64,000 nt of DNA from CBDDCX01 sp965226925 (GTDB lineage: Bacteria > Gemmatimonadota > Gemmatimonadetes > Longimicrobiales > Gaopeijiaceae): NCBI GenBank assembly GCA_965226925.1, contig CBDDEN010000010.1:1-64000 (forward strand). The letters are read 5' to 3'. The notes beneath the pieces are model-generated. The model ran no database searches and had not been told where the DNA came from. It worked only from the letters and a program-made list of their open reading frames with translations. Both the position numbers and the translations under genes were made by a program. This document shows positions 25,568-35,259 of the stretch, in pieces. Within the stretch, counting starts at the first letter, position 1; every line of letters starts with the position of its first letter.

Positions 25568-28168
25568 CTATTCCTGCCTCGTCTCGCTCCGATGAAAACG
25601 ACTCAGGGCCTGGGCGACCTCGCTCCAGGGTCCCTTCGCAAGGGGAGCCGGCGGAAGCGACTCCCTGAGATACACGCCGTAGCGCTTTCGCAGAATGCGA
25701 TCGTCCAAGATCACCACGCTGCCGCGATCGTCGTGGGAACGCACCAGGCGCCCGAAGCCTTGCTTCAGCCGAAGCGCCGCCAGCGGCAGTGCGAAGTCCC
25801 AGAAGGCGTTGCCTCCCCGCTTCTCGATGGCCTCGACGCGGGCAGCCGTGACCGGCTCGGTGGGCACGCGGAAAGGAAGCCGCTGAATGACCAGGCCCCT
25901 TAGCGGACGTCCCGGCACGTCCACGCCCTCCCAGAAGGAAGACGTGCCGAGCAGGATGCCCGAACCGGAGGCCACGAAACTCTCGAGAAGCCGTGCGCGG
26001 CCGTCCTCGCCCTGAACGAAAAGGGGCCAGGGTAGACCCCCACCCGCCCGAAGCAACTCCGCTACCATTCGCAAGGCCCGGTACGATGTGAACAGCACGA
26101 ACATGCCTCCGTCGGTGATGTCGGCCATCTCGGCAACGATGCGCGCAGTGGCCTCCTCGAGTGCACCCCCCGGCGAGTTCACATCCGGCAGATCGGTGGG
26201 GACTCCGAGTATCGTATGATGCTCGAAGTCGAAGGGCGACGGTATGATAGCCTCTGTGATCTCCTGCATTGATTCAGACTGCGCCAAATCGTCCGGACTC
26301 AGTCCGATGCGACTCCTGAGGAAGCCGAACGACCCGCGAGTGGCCAGCGTCGCAGAGGCGAGGACCACGGTGTCGATCTTCTCGAACAGACCCTGCCGGA
26401 GCATGCCGCCCAACTCGATGGGAGCGGACGCGATGACGAGGTTCCTCCGGCCCCTCCGTGGCCGGCCCCTCCACTCCAGCCACCGTACGAACCGATCTTC
26501 GCCGTCTTCGGGATCCAGTACCGTGCGCAGGGCATGCACCGACCCAGCCAGCCGCCGCTCGACACTCTGAAGATCCAGGACGCGCCCCTCGAGTCCCTCA
26601 GCCAGGACCTCGTCGCGATCGAGGATCTCCCTGACGTGTCGTACTTCGGCCTCCAAGGCTCGAAACGCGGACACCAACCCGTCCAAACGCTCACGAACGA
26701 CGGGGCGCTCCACGGGCTCCGGGAAATCGGCAGTGCCGATGCGCTCGGCCCCCACGGCGTCGGCCGCCAAGAGGGGCTCCATGGCATCCAGGAAGAGCGT
26801 GAGTTGCGCCCTGGACTCCTCCACGGCCGGACGCACGCGCTCTTCGATTCGGCTTCTCAGCTCGGTCGCGGCCGTCTTGCCGTCCGCACCCGCGAGCGCC
26901 TCCTGCACGGCGGCCAGAACGCCCCGCCCCTTCCGGTCCAGACGGGCCAGAAGCCGAAACATCCCCTGGCGGGTCACCTCGAATCCCATGTGCGAGGTCG
27001 CCGCGTCTTCGATGTTGTGCGCTTCGTCGAGGATCAGGTGGCGATAGGCGGGGAGAACCGCCGACCCCGAGTAGTTTCGCGTGGCCATGCGGACCGACAG
27101 ATCCGTGAACAGGAGGTGGTGATTCGCGATGATGAGTCGCGCGGCCGCGGCCTTGCGCCGTGATCTCTGGTAGAAACAGGCCTGAAAATGCGGGCACCGT
27201 GTCCGAAGACAGATATCCGGATCGCTCCGCACCTCATCCCAGACGTCGTCGCTGGGGACGAAGGCGAGATCGCCGAGCGAACCGTCTTCGGTGCCGTTGA
27301 TCCACTCCAGGAGCGAATCGAGCTCGTCGGCCCGGTCGTCCTCGAAGAGCAGCGGCGCCGTCTCCGCCGCGAGCCGCGCCCGACGGATGGAGACGTAGTT
27401 GCCCCGTCCCTTCACGAGCGCCCAGTCGACGTCGTCACCGAGCAGGCTCCGCACGAGTGGGAGGTCCTTGCCGTCCAACTGCTCTTGGAGGTTGATGGTA
27501 TTGGTGGAGATGACGGTCCGTTCGCCGTTCTGCAGGGCCCAGGCGGCAGCGGGCATGAGGTAGGCCAGCGACTTTCCCGTGCCCGTGCCGGCTTCGACGA
27601 TGCCCACCCCCCCCTCGTTGAAGAGCCCCGCGACCAGCCGCAGCATGGCCCGCTGCCCCGGTCGGTCCTCGTAACGTGGGTGTGCTTCCACCAGGGGCCC
27701 TCCGGGGCCGATCAGGCCCTCGAGCGCCTCGATGTCCAGAGGCTCCACATGCCGGGGAGCCGGAGGTTCCACGACCACGTACAGGCCGGCGGCGGCGTTG
27801 TCCGTGATGGCTGACCCGAGTCCCTCCTCGTACAGCCGCGCGGCCACGTCCAGATCGGCTTCCGAGGGCTCCAGCACACCGGAAGGATGGTTGTGGATCA
27901 CCACTTCCCCCTCCTCCGCCCCGCGCGCGGCCACGAGAACCGCAGCCTTGTTCCCACGTGCGACCGCCCGGGGATCGATCAGCTCCCGGGCCTCGTCGAC
28001 TCGAGCCAGGAAGCACACCTCGCGCCCGCCGGCCTTTTCGATTTCCTCTCTGATGACCTCGGCGGCACGAGGGGAAAGACGGAGGTCAGACGCCGACCCG
28101 GGTGGTTCGGGGAGGCCGGGAAGGTCGGCCCAGTGGGCGGCCTCCGAAAGGTCCTGGTCGGGATTCAC
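25568..28168 (-). CDS. DinG/XPD-type helicase with N-terminal JAMM (RadC/JAB-like) domain
   Basis: In this 866-residue fusion, residues 40-130 form a JAB/JAMM domain with Glu in REVCFL (E50) and a complete HxHx7SxxD motif in HNHPSGVLEPSEAD (H92, H94, S102, D105). From residue 166 follows a superfamily 2 XPD/DinG helicase: Walker A EAGTGTGKS (192-200), DEAH at 381-384 and late motifs LLGTSSFWEGVDVPGRPL and QGFGRLVRSHDDRG. Iron-sulfur ligands are partly kept (C320, C325, C331), but the usual first Cys of KGRxNYxC is Ser260. DinG proteins unwind 5'-3' DNA and R-loops; the JAMM part could cleave an isopeptide or bind DNA like RadC. It is last in the DUF4159-DUF4175-TPR group. Confidence 0.88.
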   Translation of the reverse strand: MNPDQDLSEAAHWADLPGLPEPPGSASDLRLSPRAAEVIREEIEKAGGREVCFLARVDEARELIDPRAVARGNKAAVLVAARGAEEGEVVIHNHPSGVLEPSEADLDVAARLYEEGLGSAITDNAAAGLYVVVEPPAPRHVEPLDIEALEGLIGPGGPLVEAHPRYEDRPGQRAMLRLVAGLFNEGGVGIVEAGTGTGKSLAYLMPAAAWALQNGERTVISTNTINLQEQLDGKDLPLVRSLLGDDVDWALVKGRGNYVSIRRARLAAETAPLLFEDDRADELDSLLEWINGTEDGSLGDLAFVPSDDVWDEVRSDPDICLRTRCPHFQACFYQRSRRKAAAARLIIANHHLLFTDLSVRMATRNYSGSAVLPAYRHLILDEAHNIEDAATSHMGFEVTRQGMFRLLARLDRKGRGVLAAVQEALAGADGKTAATELRSRIEERVRPAVEESRAQLTLFLDAMEPLLAADAVGAERIGTADFPEPVERPVVRERLDGLVSAFRALEAEVRHVREILDRDEVLAEGLEGRVLDLQSVERRLAGSVHALRTVLDPEDGEDRFVRWLEWRGRPRRGRRNLVIASAPIELGGMLRQGLFEKIDTVVLASATLATRGSFGFLRSRIGLSPDDLAQSESMQEITEAIIPSPFDFEHHTILGVPTDLPDVNSPGGALEEATARIVAEMADITDGGMFVLFTSYRALRMVAELLRAGGGLPWPLFVQGEDGRARLLESFVASGSGILLGTSSFWEGVDVPGRPLRGLVIQRLPFRVPTEPVTAARVEAIEKRGGNAFWDFALPLAALRLKQGFGRLVRSHDDRGSVVILDDRILRKRYGVYLRESLPPAPLAKGPWSEVAQALSRFHRSETRQE

Positions 28169-28175
28169 GGGGCGC

Positions 28176-29430
28176 CTACGTCTTCAGCTTCTTCTTCTTG
28201 GCCGCCGGAAAGAGAACGTTGTTGAGGATGAGCCGATAGGAAGGCGAGTTGGGATGGAGGGAGAGATCGGTGGGAGGATCTCCGATTTGGTGTTCCGGAT
28301 CCTCCGGGTCGTGTCCACCGAAGTAGGTCCACGTGCCTTCTCCATAGTTGCCATGCACGTACTTGGCGATCTCGCCTTCCTGTGCCAACACGATCGTCCC
28401 AGGCTTCAAGCGGTCCATTCGGAACGAGGTCGTGAGCCCGTAGAAATCCGGTATGACGTCCTGGTGATTCTGCGTGAGCATGGAGGGGACCGGATCGAAC
28501 TTGGCCGAGAAATCGAAGAGCGTGAAGGCTCCGAGCTGCAGACGCCACGGCGTGTTGACCTGATGCCCGTCGATGTCGCTGAACGCGTTCACGGACGGTG
28601 CAACCTGTACGGACGGCGTCCGTGAAACCCATGGTCCCCGACCAATCCATCTTGCTCGTGGCGTCCGGATCCGCGGGAGTGCCGTCGGAGTAGGGCGCCG
28701 CGATGTCCACACGCTGGGCTCCCAGTGCCAATTCCAGCGTCTCCGTAGCGGAGCACATGGCGAAGAGGAATCCACCGTCCTCCACGTACTGCCTGATTTC
28801 CAGCGCCACGCCCTTCTTGAGTGCCGGCACAGTGGGGAAGCCGAGGCGCCGGGCCACCTCCTCGTTTCTGGCCACTTCATCCTGGAGCCAAGGCGACCCG
28901 GCGTAGGTGATGAAGAACTTGGAGTACTGCCCGGTGAAGTCCTCGTGATGCAGATGCAGCCACTCGTAATCCTCGAGTCGCGAGTCGATCACGTCGTCGT
29001 CCCAGATTGTTTCGTACGGGATCTCGGCGTAGTCGAGAGCCATGGTCACGGCGTCGTCCCACGGGGTGCTGTTCGGAGGAGTGTAGATGGCCACCTTGGG
29101 AGCCTTTTCCAATACCACGGCGTCCATGTTCGAATCCATGATCAAGGCACGGATGGCCGCCACGTCGGCGCCACCGACCGGCTCCGTGGTTACGCCGCGC
29201 AGCACCGCCTGCCGACGGACCGCCGGCATGTCCGGGAGCAGAAAGGCCCCGTCACGGTAGTTGAGGAACCATTCGGCTCGCCCGAACTGCTCGAGCGTCC
29301 AATAGGTCAGGCCGTAGGCCTTGAGATGATTGACCTGAGACCGATCCATGGGCACGAGCAGAAACTGCCCGGCCACGGGGATCGGGATGGCCACCAAGGC
29401 CATGACCGAGAGCCATCGGAGTGTTCTCAT
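28176..29430 (-). CDS. 'Asparagine synthetase B' family exported protein (misnamed family), one frameshift
   Basis: The product has a signal peptide (LSVMALVAIPIPVAGQ), then LLVPMDRSQVNHLKAYGLTY, APKVAIYTPPN, EWLHLHHEDFTGQYSKFF, FLFAMCSATETLELALG, GEGTWTYFGGHDPEDPEHQI and SPSYRLILNNVLFPAAKKKK. These blocks define a conserved family of Bacteroidota and Gemmatimonadota that databases call asparagine synthetase B, although no glutaminase or synthetase motif is present. The frame breaks near 28611; the span is 1,255 nt, exactly one base too long. Its ATG overlaps the stop of the TPR gene. HHED and GGHDPED suggest a metal site, but this is a guess. Confidence 0.75.
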
Positions 29431-31208
29431 GGACCCCTTCCGTCCCTGAGCTTCTGGAGTTCCCGCCGGGCCATCGGTACGATCGCGTTCTCGGGCTGAC
29501 TCAGTATCAGCTCCTCGAGCAACCGGACAGCGTCTTCCACTCCGTCCGGCGTGGCACCTCTGAATCTGGCCAGCTCGAGCGTAGCCTCCGGGGTTTCGGC
29601 CGCATCCGGATGATCCCGCACGATGCGAGCCCTGAACTCTGCGGCCTCGGAGGCCAGGTCACCGCCGTCCGCGATGCGGGCCCCATGCGCCAGCACCGTC
29701 GGTCGAACCGCCTTGGGCAGGCGGTCCACCACGACCGCCACCTCGCCGACGGCCGCCGCGATGCGCCCTCGATGCGCCAGAACCGAACTGGCCATGACGA
29801 CCGCCAAGGCCTCCCCCTGGAGCTCGTCCAGCAACCCTAGGAGCGAGATCACGTCGGTCGCCTCGATGGGCGCGAGCCCGGGGATCGCCTCGCGGAGGTT
29901 CATGCGGGCGGGCACGACCTCTCCCGACGCCATATACAGGTACCCCCGCTCCAGCAAGCTCTTCGGTCCGTCCAAGCCGGCAAGCAACGATCGGGCACCC
30001 ATGTCGTTCCCCTCCTCCTCGAGTCGCACCGCCAGGGTGACGGCGAGTTCGTCGATCTCGCCGGCCCCGGGGAACTCGGTCCGGAACCGGTCCAAACGTT
30101 CACGGGCGTCCGGCTCACCCCGTGCGATCCGGAGACGAAGAACTGCGGCCAAGGAGCGTCGCCTCTCCGCACTGCCCACGGGGAGCCCCTCGGCGATCGA
30201 CGCCTGCGCCCGAAGGGCCGTGGCGGTATCTCCGGCCGCCAAGGCCGCGTCTGCGATGCGGTGATCCAACGCTCTCGCTTCGTTGTCGTCCGTGGCGTCG
30301 TCCTGGAGCGCCTGGTATGCCCACAGCGTGAGGGCGGTCGCCCCGCCCGCTTCTTCGGCTTGGCGGGCCAGCGCAGTGAGGAACCCTCGCCGTGCCTGTC
30401 CTTCTAGGTCCTCGATGACCGCGCCGGCCAACGCGCGCGCTTCGTCCAGGAGACCTGCCTCGACTGCGATGCGAGCCCCTGCCCGCCGACGAGCCGTCGT
30501 GGTGGGCGGCTCGGAGAGTTGTTCAACCAGAGGGCGGACGAGCTCCGCGCGATCCCCTTCGATTTCGGTGACTCTGCGCATGACCGCCGATACCTGGGCC
30601 CCGTCGTCCCCCATGACACGGCCCCACTGAAGGACCGCTTCTTCCATCCTACCAAGGTCCCAGAGGAGATCGCCGATCTCCATGGCAAAAAGGGACGGTT
30701 GGCCCAGAACGTCTCGTCCATCCTCCAGCACGGCGAGGGCTCGTTCGGGCCCGAAGACACGTTGGAAGATGCGGCTGACTTCACGATAGGGTTCCGGGGA
30801 CGCACCCGACTGCTCCACCCACGCCTCCGCCGTCTCGACGAGGTCCTCACTGGCATCCAACTCGGTGAAGACCCTGAGCATGAGGATCCTCGGCGCGGCC
30901 GCATCCGGCTCCGAGTCCCGGTACCGACGCGCTACGGGGAGGATTTCCTCGATGCGCCCTTGGGACCGGAGCACGCGTTCCAGCGCGAAGAGGCCTCCCG
31001 TGGATGTCGGCCTTTGTTGCATCAGGTCCCTCAGCATGCTCTCCGCCTCATCGAGGTTGCCTTGGGACTCCTGGCTCGCGGCGGACCGAAGCAACCGACC
31101 CTCCAGGAGCGGATCCTCGGCCTGAGCCCGTGCACCGGCCGGGGCCAAGGCCGTCAGCGCCCAGAGCACTGCGATCGATCGCAGCCCGACGTGCCCTCCG
31201 AGACTCAC
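29427..31208 (-). CDS. Exported tetratricopeptide-repeat protein
   Basis: The 593-residue product has a signal peptide (IAVLWALTALAPAGARAQ) and then a run of helical TPR-like repeats, clearest at SAASQESQGNLDEAESMLRD and LEAVLQWGRV-type segments, with another at the end (EDAVRLLEELILSQPEN). It is probably a periplasmic scaffold. GTG 31208 overlaps the DUF4175 stop as GTGA, and its own stop overlaps the next ATG, so it is translationally locked between DUF4175 and the AsnB-like gene. Confidence 0.72.
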   Translation of the reverse strand: MSLGGHVGLRSIAVLWALTALAPAGARAQAEDPLLEGRLLRSAASQESQGNLDEAESMLRDLMQQRPTSTGGLFALERVLRSQGRIEEILPVARRYRDSEPDAAAPRILMLRVFTELDASEDLVETAEAWVEQSGASPEPYREVSRIFQRVFGPERALAVLEDGRDVLGQPSLFAMEIGDLLWDLGRMEEAVLQWGRVMGDDGAQVSAVMRRVTEIEGDRAELVRPLVEQLSEPPTTTARRRAGARIAVEAGLLDEARALAGAVIEDLEGQARRGFLTALARQAEEAGGATALTLWAYQALQDDATDDNEARALDHRIADAALAAGDTATALRAQASIAEGLPVGSAERRRSLAAVLRLRIARGEPDARERLDRFRTEFPGAGEIDELAVTLAVRLEEEGNDMGARSLLAGLDGPKSLLERGYLYMASGEVVPARMNLREAIPGLAPIEATDVISLLGLLDELQGEALAVVMASSVLAHRGRIAAAVGEVAVVVDRLPKAVRPTVLAHGARIADGGDLASEAAEFRARIVRDHPDAAETPEATLELARFRGATPDGVEDAVRLLEELILSQPENAIVPMARRELQKLRDGRGP

Positions 31209-34200
31209 GGGGTCCCTCCCGGTGAGCGACGTTCCGCCCTGTTCAACCGCTCGAAGTAGTCCAGCACCATCTGCCGTTGAGCGGGAGAGAGACGGCGTAG
31301 GGTCTCGGCCGACGGAAGCTGGAAGCGAAGCGCTCCCAAATCCTCGGACGAGAGTGCATCCACGTCGGTCCGCTCGAACTCGCCGGGAGCCGTCGACTCG
31401 CGCTCTTCCGAGAACTCGTCCTTCTCGAGGCTACGTCCCGCGTCGAGCATGCGGTGAAAGAGCTTCTCCTGACGCTGCAAGGTCTCTGCGTCGAGGCGGT
31501 TACCGGCCAGCCGATCGGCCAACTCCATCGCCTCGAGCGCCATGGCCTCCAGATCGCCCAGCGCTTCGTCTTGGGCACCCGGCTTTTGGGCGACCTCCTG
31601 CAACTTCTCCGCCACGTCCTGCTGCCGTTGTGCCGCGTCTTGGAGTTGCTGAGACATCGCCTGCTCACCGAGCTGCATGGGTGTCAACTGTCCCGTCTGG
31701 CTGTTGATCGACCCCTGTTGCTGGGCCAGCTGTTCCATCTGCTCCATCATCTGTTGCGCCGCCTGGGATTGTCCCATCTGCCCGGCCTGCTGCGCCGCCG
31801 CCATGGCGGCGAGTGCCACCTGGTTGAGAGCCCTGACCGCTTGCTCGGCCACGTTGAGCGGCGAGGGTGTGCGCCCGCGCTGGTCCTCGAGTGCCGCCAA
31901 AGTCTGTTCCATGGCCTGCATGGCCTGGCCGATCTGGCCGGCGACGTCACGATCTTCACCCTGACCCATGCGATCGGCCGACGACAGGTTGTCCGCCATG
32001 TTGCGGAGGCCTTGGAGGAGCGCGGATTGGTCACCTCGCATGTTGGCCAGTTCTTCCCGCCCGGCGCCCTGCATCTGGTCACGTAGATCGGCCTGCTCAC
32101 GAGCCATGGTCAGAGCGTCGGTCGCGGTCTCCTGCATCTCCTCCTGCATGGCCTCCATCATCCGCTCGGCCATCTCCTGTTGAGCCTGTTGGAGCTGCTG
32201 GGACATCTTCTCCATGGACTCGGCGGCCTCCTGAGCGGACTGTGCCGCTTCCTTCGTCTGCCCCATCCGGGACTGCTGCTGAGCCTCGGACATGGACTGT
32301 TGGGCCTGGTCGCCTTGCTCCGACGCTTTTTCGACCGCCTCACTCGCCCCGTCTTCACCCGCCTCCTCGAGGCGCTCTTGAAGCCGGTCCAGACGCTCTT
32401 GGAGGTCCTCGGCCCGTTGCTCCAGCGCCGCCTGTTGGTCCGCCCTCAGCTCCGGATCGTCCCCCTCGGCCATGGCGTCCGCGAGCGCTTCCTCTTGCTG
32501 CACGAGTTCCTCGGCTTCGGCCGCCGTCGCCCTGAAGTCCTGCTCCATGGCGGCCCGCTTGAAGGCCTCCAGCGCCTGCTCCAACCGGTCGCGCAACGCT
32601 TCTTGATCGGCCGCGAACTCTTCGAGGGTCTGGTCCGCCTCACTGGAATTCATCTCCTCGACCCGCTCGGACAGCTCTTCGAGGCGCTCCCGCATGTCTT
32701 CGGGCGCCAACTCGTCCATCAGACGCTGCAGCTCCTCGAGCTCACGCTGAAGCTCGGGATCTCCGAGTCCCGCCGCTTCGAGGTCCCGGTCCAGTTGCGC
32801 CAATTCCATCTCGAGGGAATCGATGGCGCTGAGCAGTTTTACCTGGTCCTCAAGGGCTCCTCGGACGTCTTCCTGCTCCTGGAAGTCCATCCTGTCCCGG
32901 GCTTCTTCCGGGTTGTTGAGGGGGCTGCGCTCCAGCTCCGGCGAATTTTCCAGTCGACGCTCCAGGTCCTGCGCCTCCCGTGCCTCCTCGTCCGCCCGCT
33001 CGGCTAGCTCCTGCACTCCACGGGCCGCCTCGTCGAGCCGCTCCTGGGCTTCGCGTCGAAGATCCGCCGGGGTAGGCGGTCTGAGAACGTACTCACGGGG
33101 TTCGCTCACGTTGGGCACCGGCGCGTTGTCCACGGCGCGGACGAAATAGCGCACCGTGTCGCCCGGGAGCAGCTCCCAACGCGTCAGGTCCATCACGGGA
33201 CGCAGCAGGGCTCCCCGTGTGCCCCCCACCTGCATCGGGCTCACCACGGGCTCCAGACGATCCCCGAACGCCGTAACGCGGTAGACCACGAGCTCCAAGC
33301 GGTCGAGGCCGTAGTCGTCCGCCGCCTCGAGCACCAGCGGCTGACGCAGCGTGACGGGCAGCAGGGTGTCCTTGCCCGGAAGGAGGACCGCCACGTCGGG
33401 CGCCGAATCTGGGACCAGCGTCAACTCCAATGGAGGAGGCGTCACCTCGGCCGGGTTTCCCTCGGTGTCCGTGAAGTGCCACGGATAAACGCCGCTCACC
33501 TGGGGTCTCCAACTGCCCTCGAAGTCCTGACCCGACACCGGCAGCCGAACCTCTTCTTCCCCCAAAGGACCGTCCAGGCCGGCCGAACTGAGGGATCGAC
33601 TGGCCCGGCCCTGGATCGCAAAACGACTTCCAACTGGGACGTCGAGCGGGGGAATGTCGGCCCCGTACTCCTCGGGGAATCGACCCGTGTGGGCCGGGAA
33701 CGTGAGCGAGACGGTAACGTCACTCACCAGGAGCGGATCGATCGGCTGAATCTCATACCGCGGAGTGCGCGCGCCATCGGGCGCCTCGATCCAGTACTCG
33801 GTTCGGGCGGACACCGTCCGAAGGACCAGGCCGGCCCGATCGGCGATGACGTCGAGGCGCTCCTCGACCGCCACATCCCCCGCCGTCTGCCAGTGGACGG
33901 TAACCGACGAGCGCCCGGGAGCCGTTACGGTGAGTGGGACGTCGGTGCCGCGAAGCACCTCCGTGGACCCCGGTGTTACGTCGAGGGGCGCCAGAGTGGG
34001 TCCGGCCAGTAGCCCGAACGGCCGCGCGAGCCCGGACCAGGCGGCGAACGAGCGCGTGGGCGACACCACGGTCAGCAACGTCACCGTCGGGACCAGCACC
34101 GCCAACCCCAGCGCGCCGCGGCGGATCCAGCCCGTGGCTTCGCCGGCCAGCCGTCCGGCTAGTCCCGGTCTGGGACCCTTCAGGTCGGTCAATGCCTCCT

Positions 34201-34582
34201 CCGCGGCCTGCACGGCGAGCGAGGAGGAGACGCCGGCCGGAAGAGCCCTCGCCAACTCCAGCGAACCCTGTAGCACACCGGGAGCGAGGCCCGCGCTCTC
34301 CTCCATGCTCGCGGTCAGATTGGCTTCGCGGAGCCAGAGCGTGCCTACCTTTTGATGCACCGCCCACGTGACCACTCCTATGGCCACCAAGGCCAAGTCG
34401 ATCGTCAGGGGCATTGCCGTCCCTTGGCGCCATCCTTCGGGAGCGGCCACGATCCACGCGAGAATCAGGGCCCCGGTCAGGCCCGCCCCGAGCCACAGGC
34501 CCAGTGCCAGGCGCGCTCGCTTCAGGAGATGCTCTCTCACATCCCCCACGATGCGGACGATGCGGACGGGAGCCGGGCTCAT
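31205..34582 (-). CDS. DUF4175 family membrane protein with long coiled coil
   Basis: The 1,125-residue protein has two N-terminal membrane helices (RARLALGLWLGAGLTGALIL and TIDLALVAIGVVTWAV) and a third near residue 160. Next come beta-sandwich domains (about 190-500; DVAVLLPGKDTLLP, DTVRYFVRAVDNAPVP). About 500 residues of Gln/Glu-rich coiled coil follow (AQQSMSEAQQQSRMGQTKEA, QLQQAQQEMAERMMEAMQEE). DUF4175 proteins usually sit beside DUF4159, MoxR and DUF58 genes; no MoxR or DUF58 lies here. The start overlaps the DUF4159 stop. The coiled coil should span much of the periplasm or make a large assembly. Function unknown. Confidence 0.82.
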   Translation of the reverse strand: MSPAPVRIVRIVGDVREHLLKRARLALGLWLGAGLTGALILAWIVAAPEGWRQGTAMPLTIDLALVAIGVVTWAVHQKVGTLWLREANLTASMEESAGLAPGVLQGSLELARALPAGVSSSLAVQAAEEALTDLKGPRPGLAGRLAGEATGWIRRGALGLAVLVPTVTLLTVVSPTRSFAAWSGLARPFGLLAGPTLAPLDVTPGSTEVLRGTDVPLTVTAPGRSSVTVHWQTAGDVAVEERLDVIADRAGLVLRTVSARTEYWIEAPDGARTPRYEIQPIDPLLVSDVTVSLTFPAHTGRFPEEYGADIPPLDVPVGSRFAIQGRASRSLSSAGLDGPLGEEEVRLPVSGQDFEGSWRPQVSGVYPWHFTDTEGNPAEVTPPPLELTLVPDSAPDVAVLLPGKDTLLPVTLRQPLVLEAADDYGLDRLELVVYRVTAFGDRLEPVVSPMQVGGTRGALLRPVMDLTRWELLPGDTVRYFVRAVDNAPVPNVSEPREYVLRPPTPADLRREAQERLDEAARGVQELAERADEEAREAQDLERRLENSPELERSPLNNPEEARDRMDFQEQEDVRGALEDQVKLLSAIDSLEMELAQLDRDLEAAGLGDPELQRELEELQRLMDELAPEDMRERLEELSERVEEMNSSEADQTLEEFAADQEALRDRLEQALEAFKRAAMEQDFRATAAEAEELVQQEEALADAMAEGDDPELRADQQAALEQRAEDLQERLDRLQERLEEAGEDGASEAVEKASEQGDQAQQSMSEAQQQSRMGQTKEAAQSAQEAAESMEKMSQQLQQAQQEMAERMMEAMQEEMQETATDALTMAREQADLRDQMQGAGREELANMRGDQSALLQGLRNMADNLSSADRMGQGEDRDVAGQIGQAMQAMEQTLAALEDQRGRTPSPLNVAEQAVRALNQVALAAMAAAQQAGQMGQSQAAQQMMEQMEQLAQQQGSINSQTGQLTPMQLGEQAMSQQLQDAAQRQQDVAEKLQEVAQKPGAQDEALGDLEAMALEAMELADRLAGNRLDAETLQRQEKLFHRMLDAGRSLEKDEFSEERESTAPGEFERTDVDALSSEDLGALRFQLPSAETLRRLSPAQRQMVLDYFERLNRAERRSPGGTP

Positions 34583-35244
34583 GGCACCAGCTGGCTGAGG
34601 ACGTAGAGGTAGAGGTTCACACCCATGCGGAGCGACGCCTCACGGAGTTCCTCTGTATCTTCGTGCACATCCGCATCCTCCCAGCCGTCTCCAAGGTCGG
34701 ACTCGTAACTGTAGAAGACGACCAGCCTTCCTCCATGGAAGATGCCGAAGGCCTGTGGCGGCTTTCCGTCGTGTTCGTGGATCTTCGGGAGCCCATCCGG
34801 AAAGTCGTACATGACGTCGAACACGGCGTGATCGGGCGGAAGCTCCGACAGAGCATACTCTGGGAAGATTTCCGCGATCTCTCTGCGAAACGAGTCGTCC
34901 ATGCCGTAGTTGTCGTCCGCATGGAGGAATCCCCCGGCCAGAAGATATTCCCGAAGCGCCACCCGCTCTTCCGGGGAGAAGCGGACGTTACCGTGCCCCG
35001 TCATGTAGAGATACGGAAAATCCTTCAACGACGGATCCAGGGGTCGGACGGTCTCCGGTCGACCCGAGACGGGAATTCCCGTCCGCTCGCGGATCGCGGC
35101 CAGGAGGTTGGGCAGCGAGGACGGGTTCGCGTACCAGTCTCCACCCCCTTCGTACTGCAGTCGGGCGATGGACAGGACAGAATCGGGCACCACTCCCGGA
35201 CCCGCCGAGACCAGCGTACCGACCAATAGAGCGATGATTACCAC
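34579..35244 (-). CDS. DUF4159 domain exported protein
   Basis: The 221-residue product has a signal peptide (VIIALLVGTLVSAGPG) then the DUF4159 domain: IARLQYEGGGDWYANPSSLP, FPYLYMTGHGNVRFSPEE, REYLLAGGFLHADDNYGMDD, FREIAEIFP-like and VFYSYESDLGDGWEDADVHE. The domain has a class-I glutamine-amidotransferase-like fold but no catalytic Cys is visible. GTG 35244 has a strong AGGAGG just upstream. It is the first gene of the five-gene overlapping run ending with the JAMM-DinG helicase. Confidence 0.85.
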   Translation of the reverse strand: MVIIALLVGTLVSAGPGVVPDSVLSIARLQYEGGGDWYANPSSLPNLLAAIRERTGIPVSGRPETVRPLDPSLKDFPYLYMTGHGNVRFSPEERVALREYLLAGGFLHADDNYGMDDSFRREIAEIFPEYALSELPPDHAVFDVMYDFPDGLPKIHEHDGKPPQAFGIFHGGRLVVFYSYESDLGDGWEDADVHEDTEELREASLRMGVNLYLYVLSQLVP

Positions 35245-35259
35245 GAGCCTCCTAGAGAC

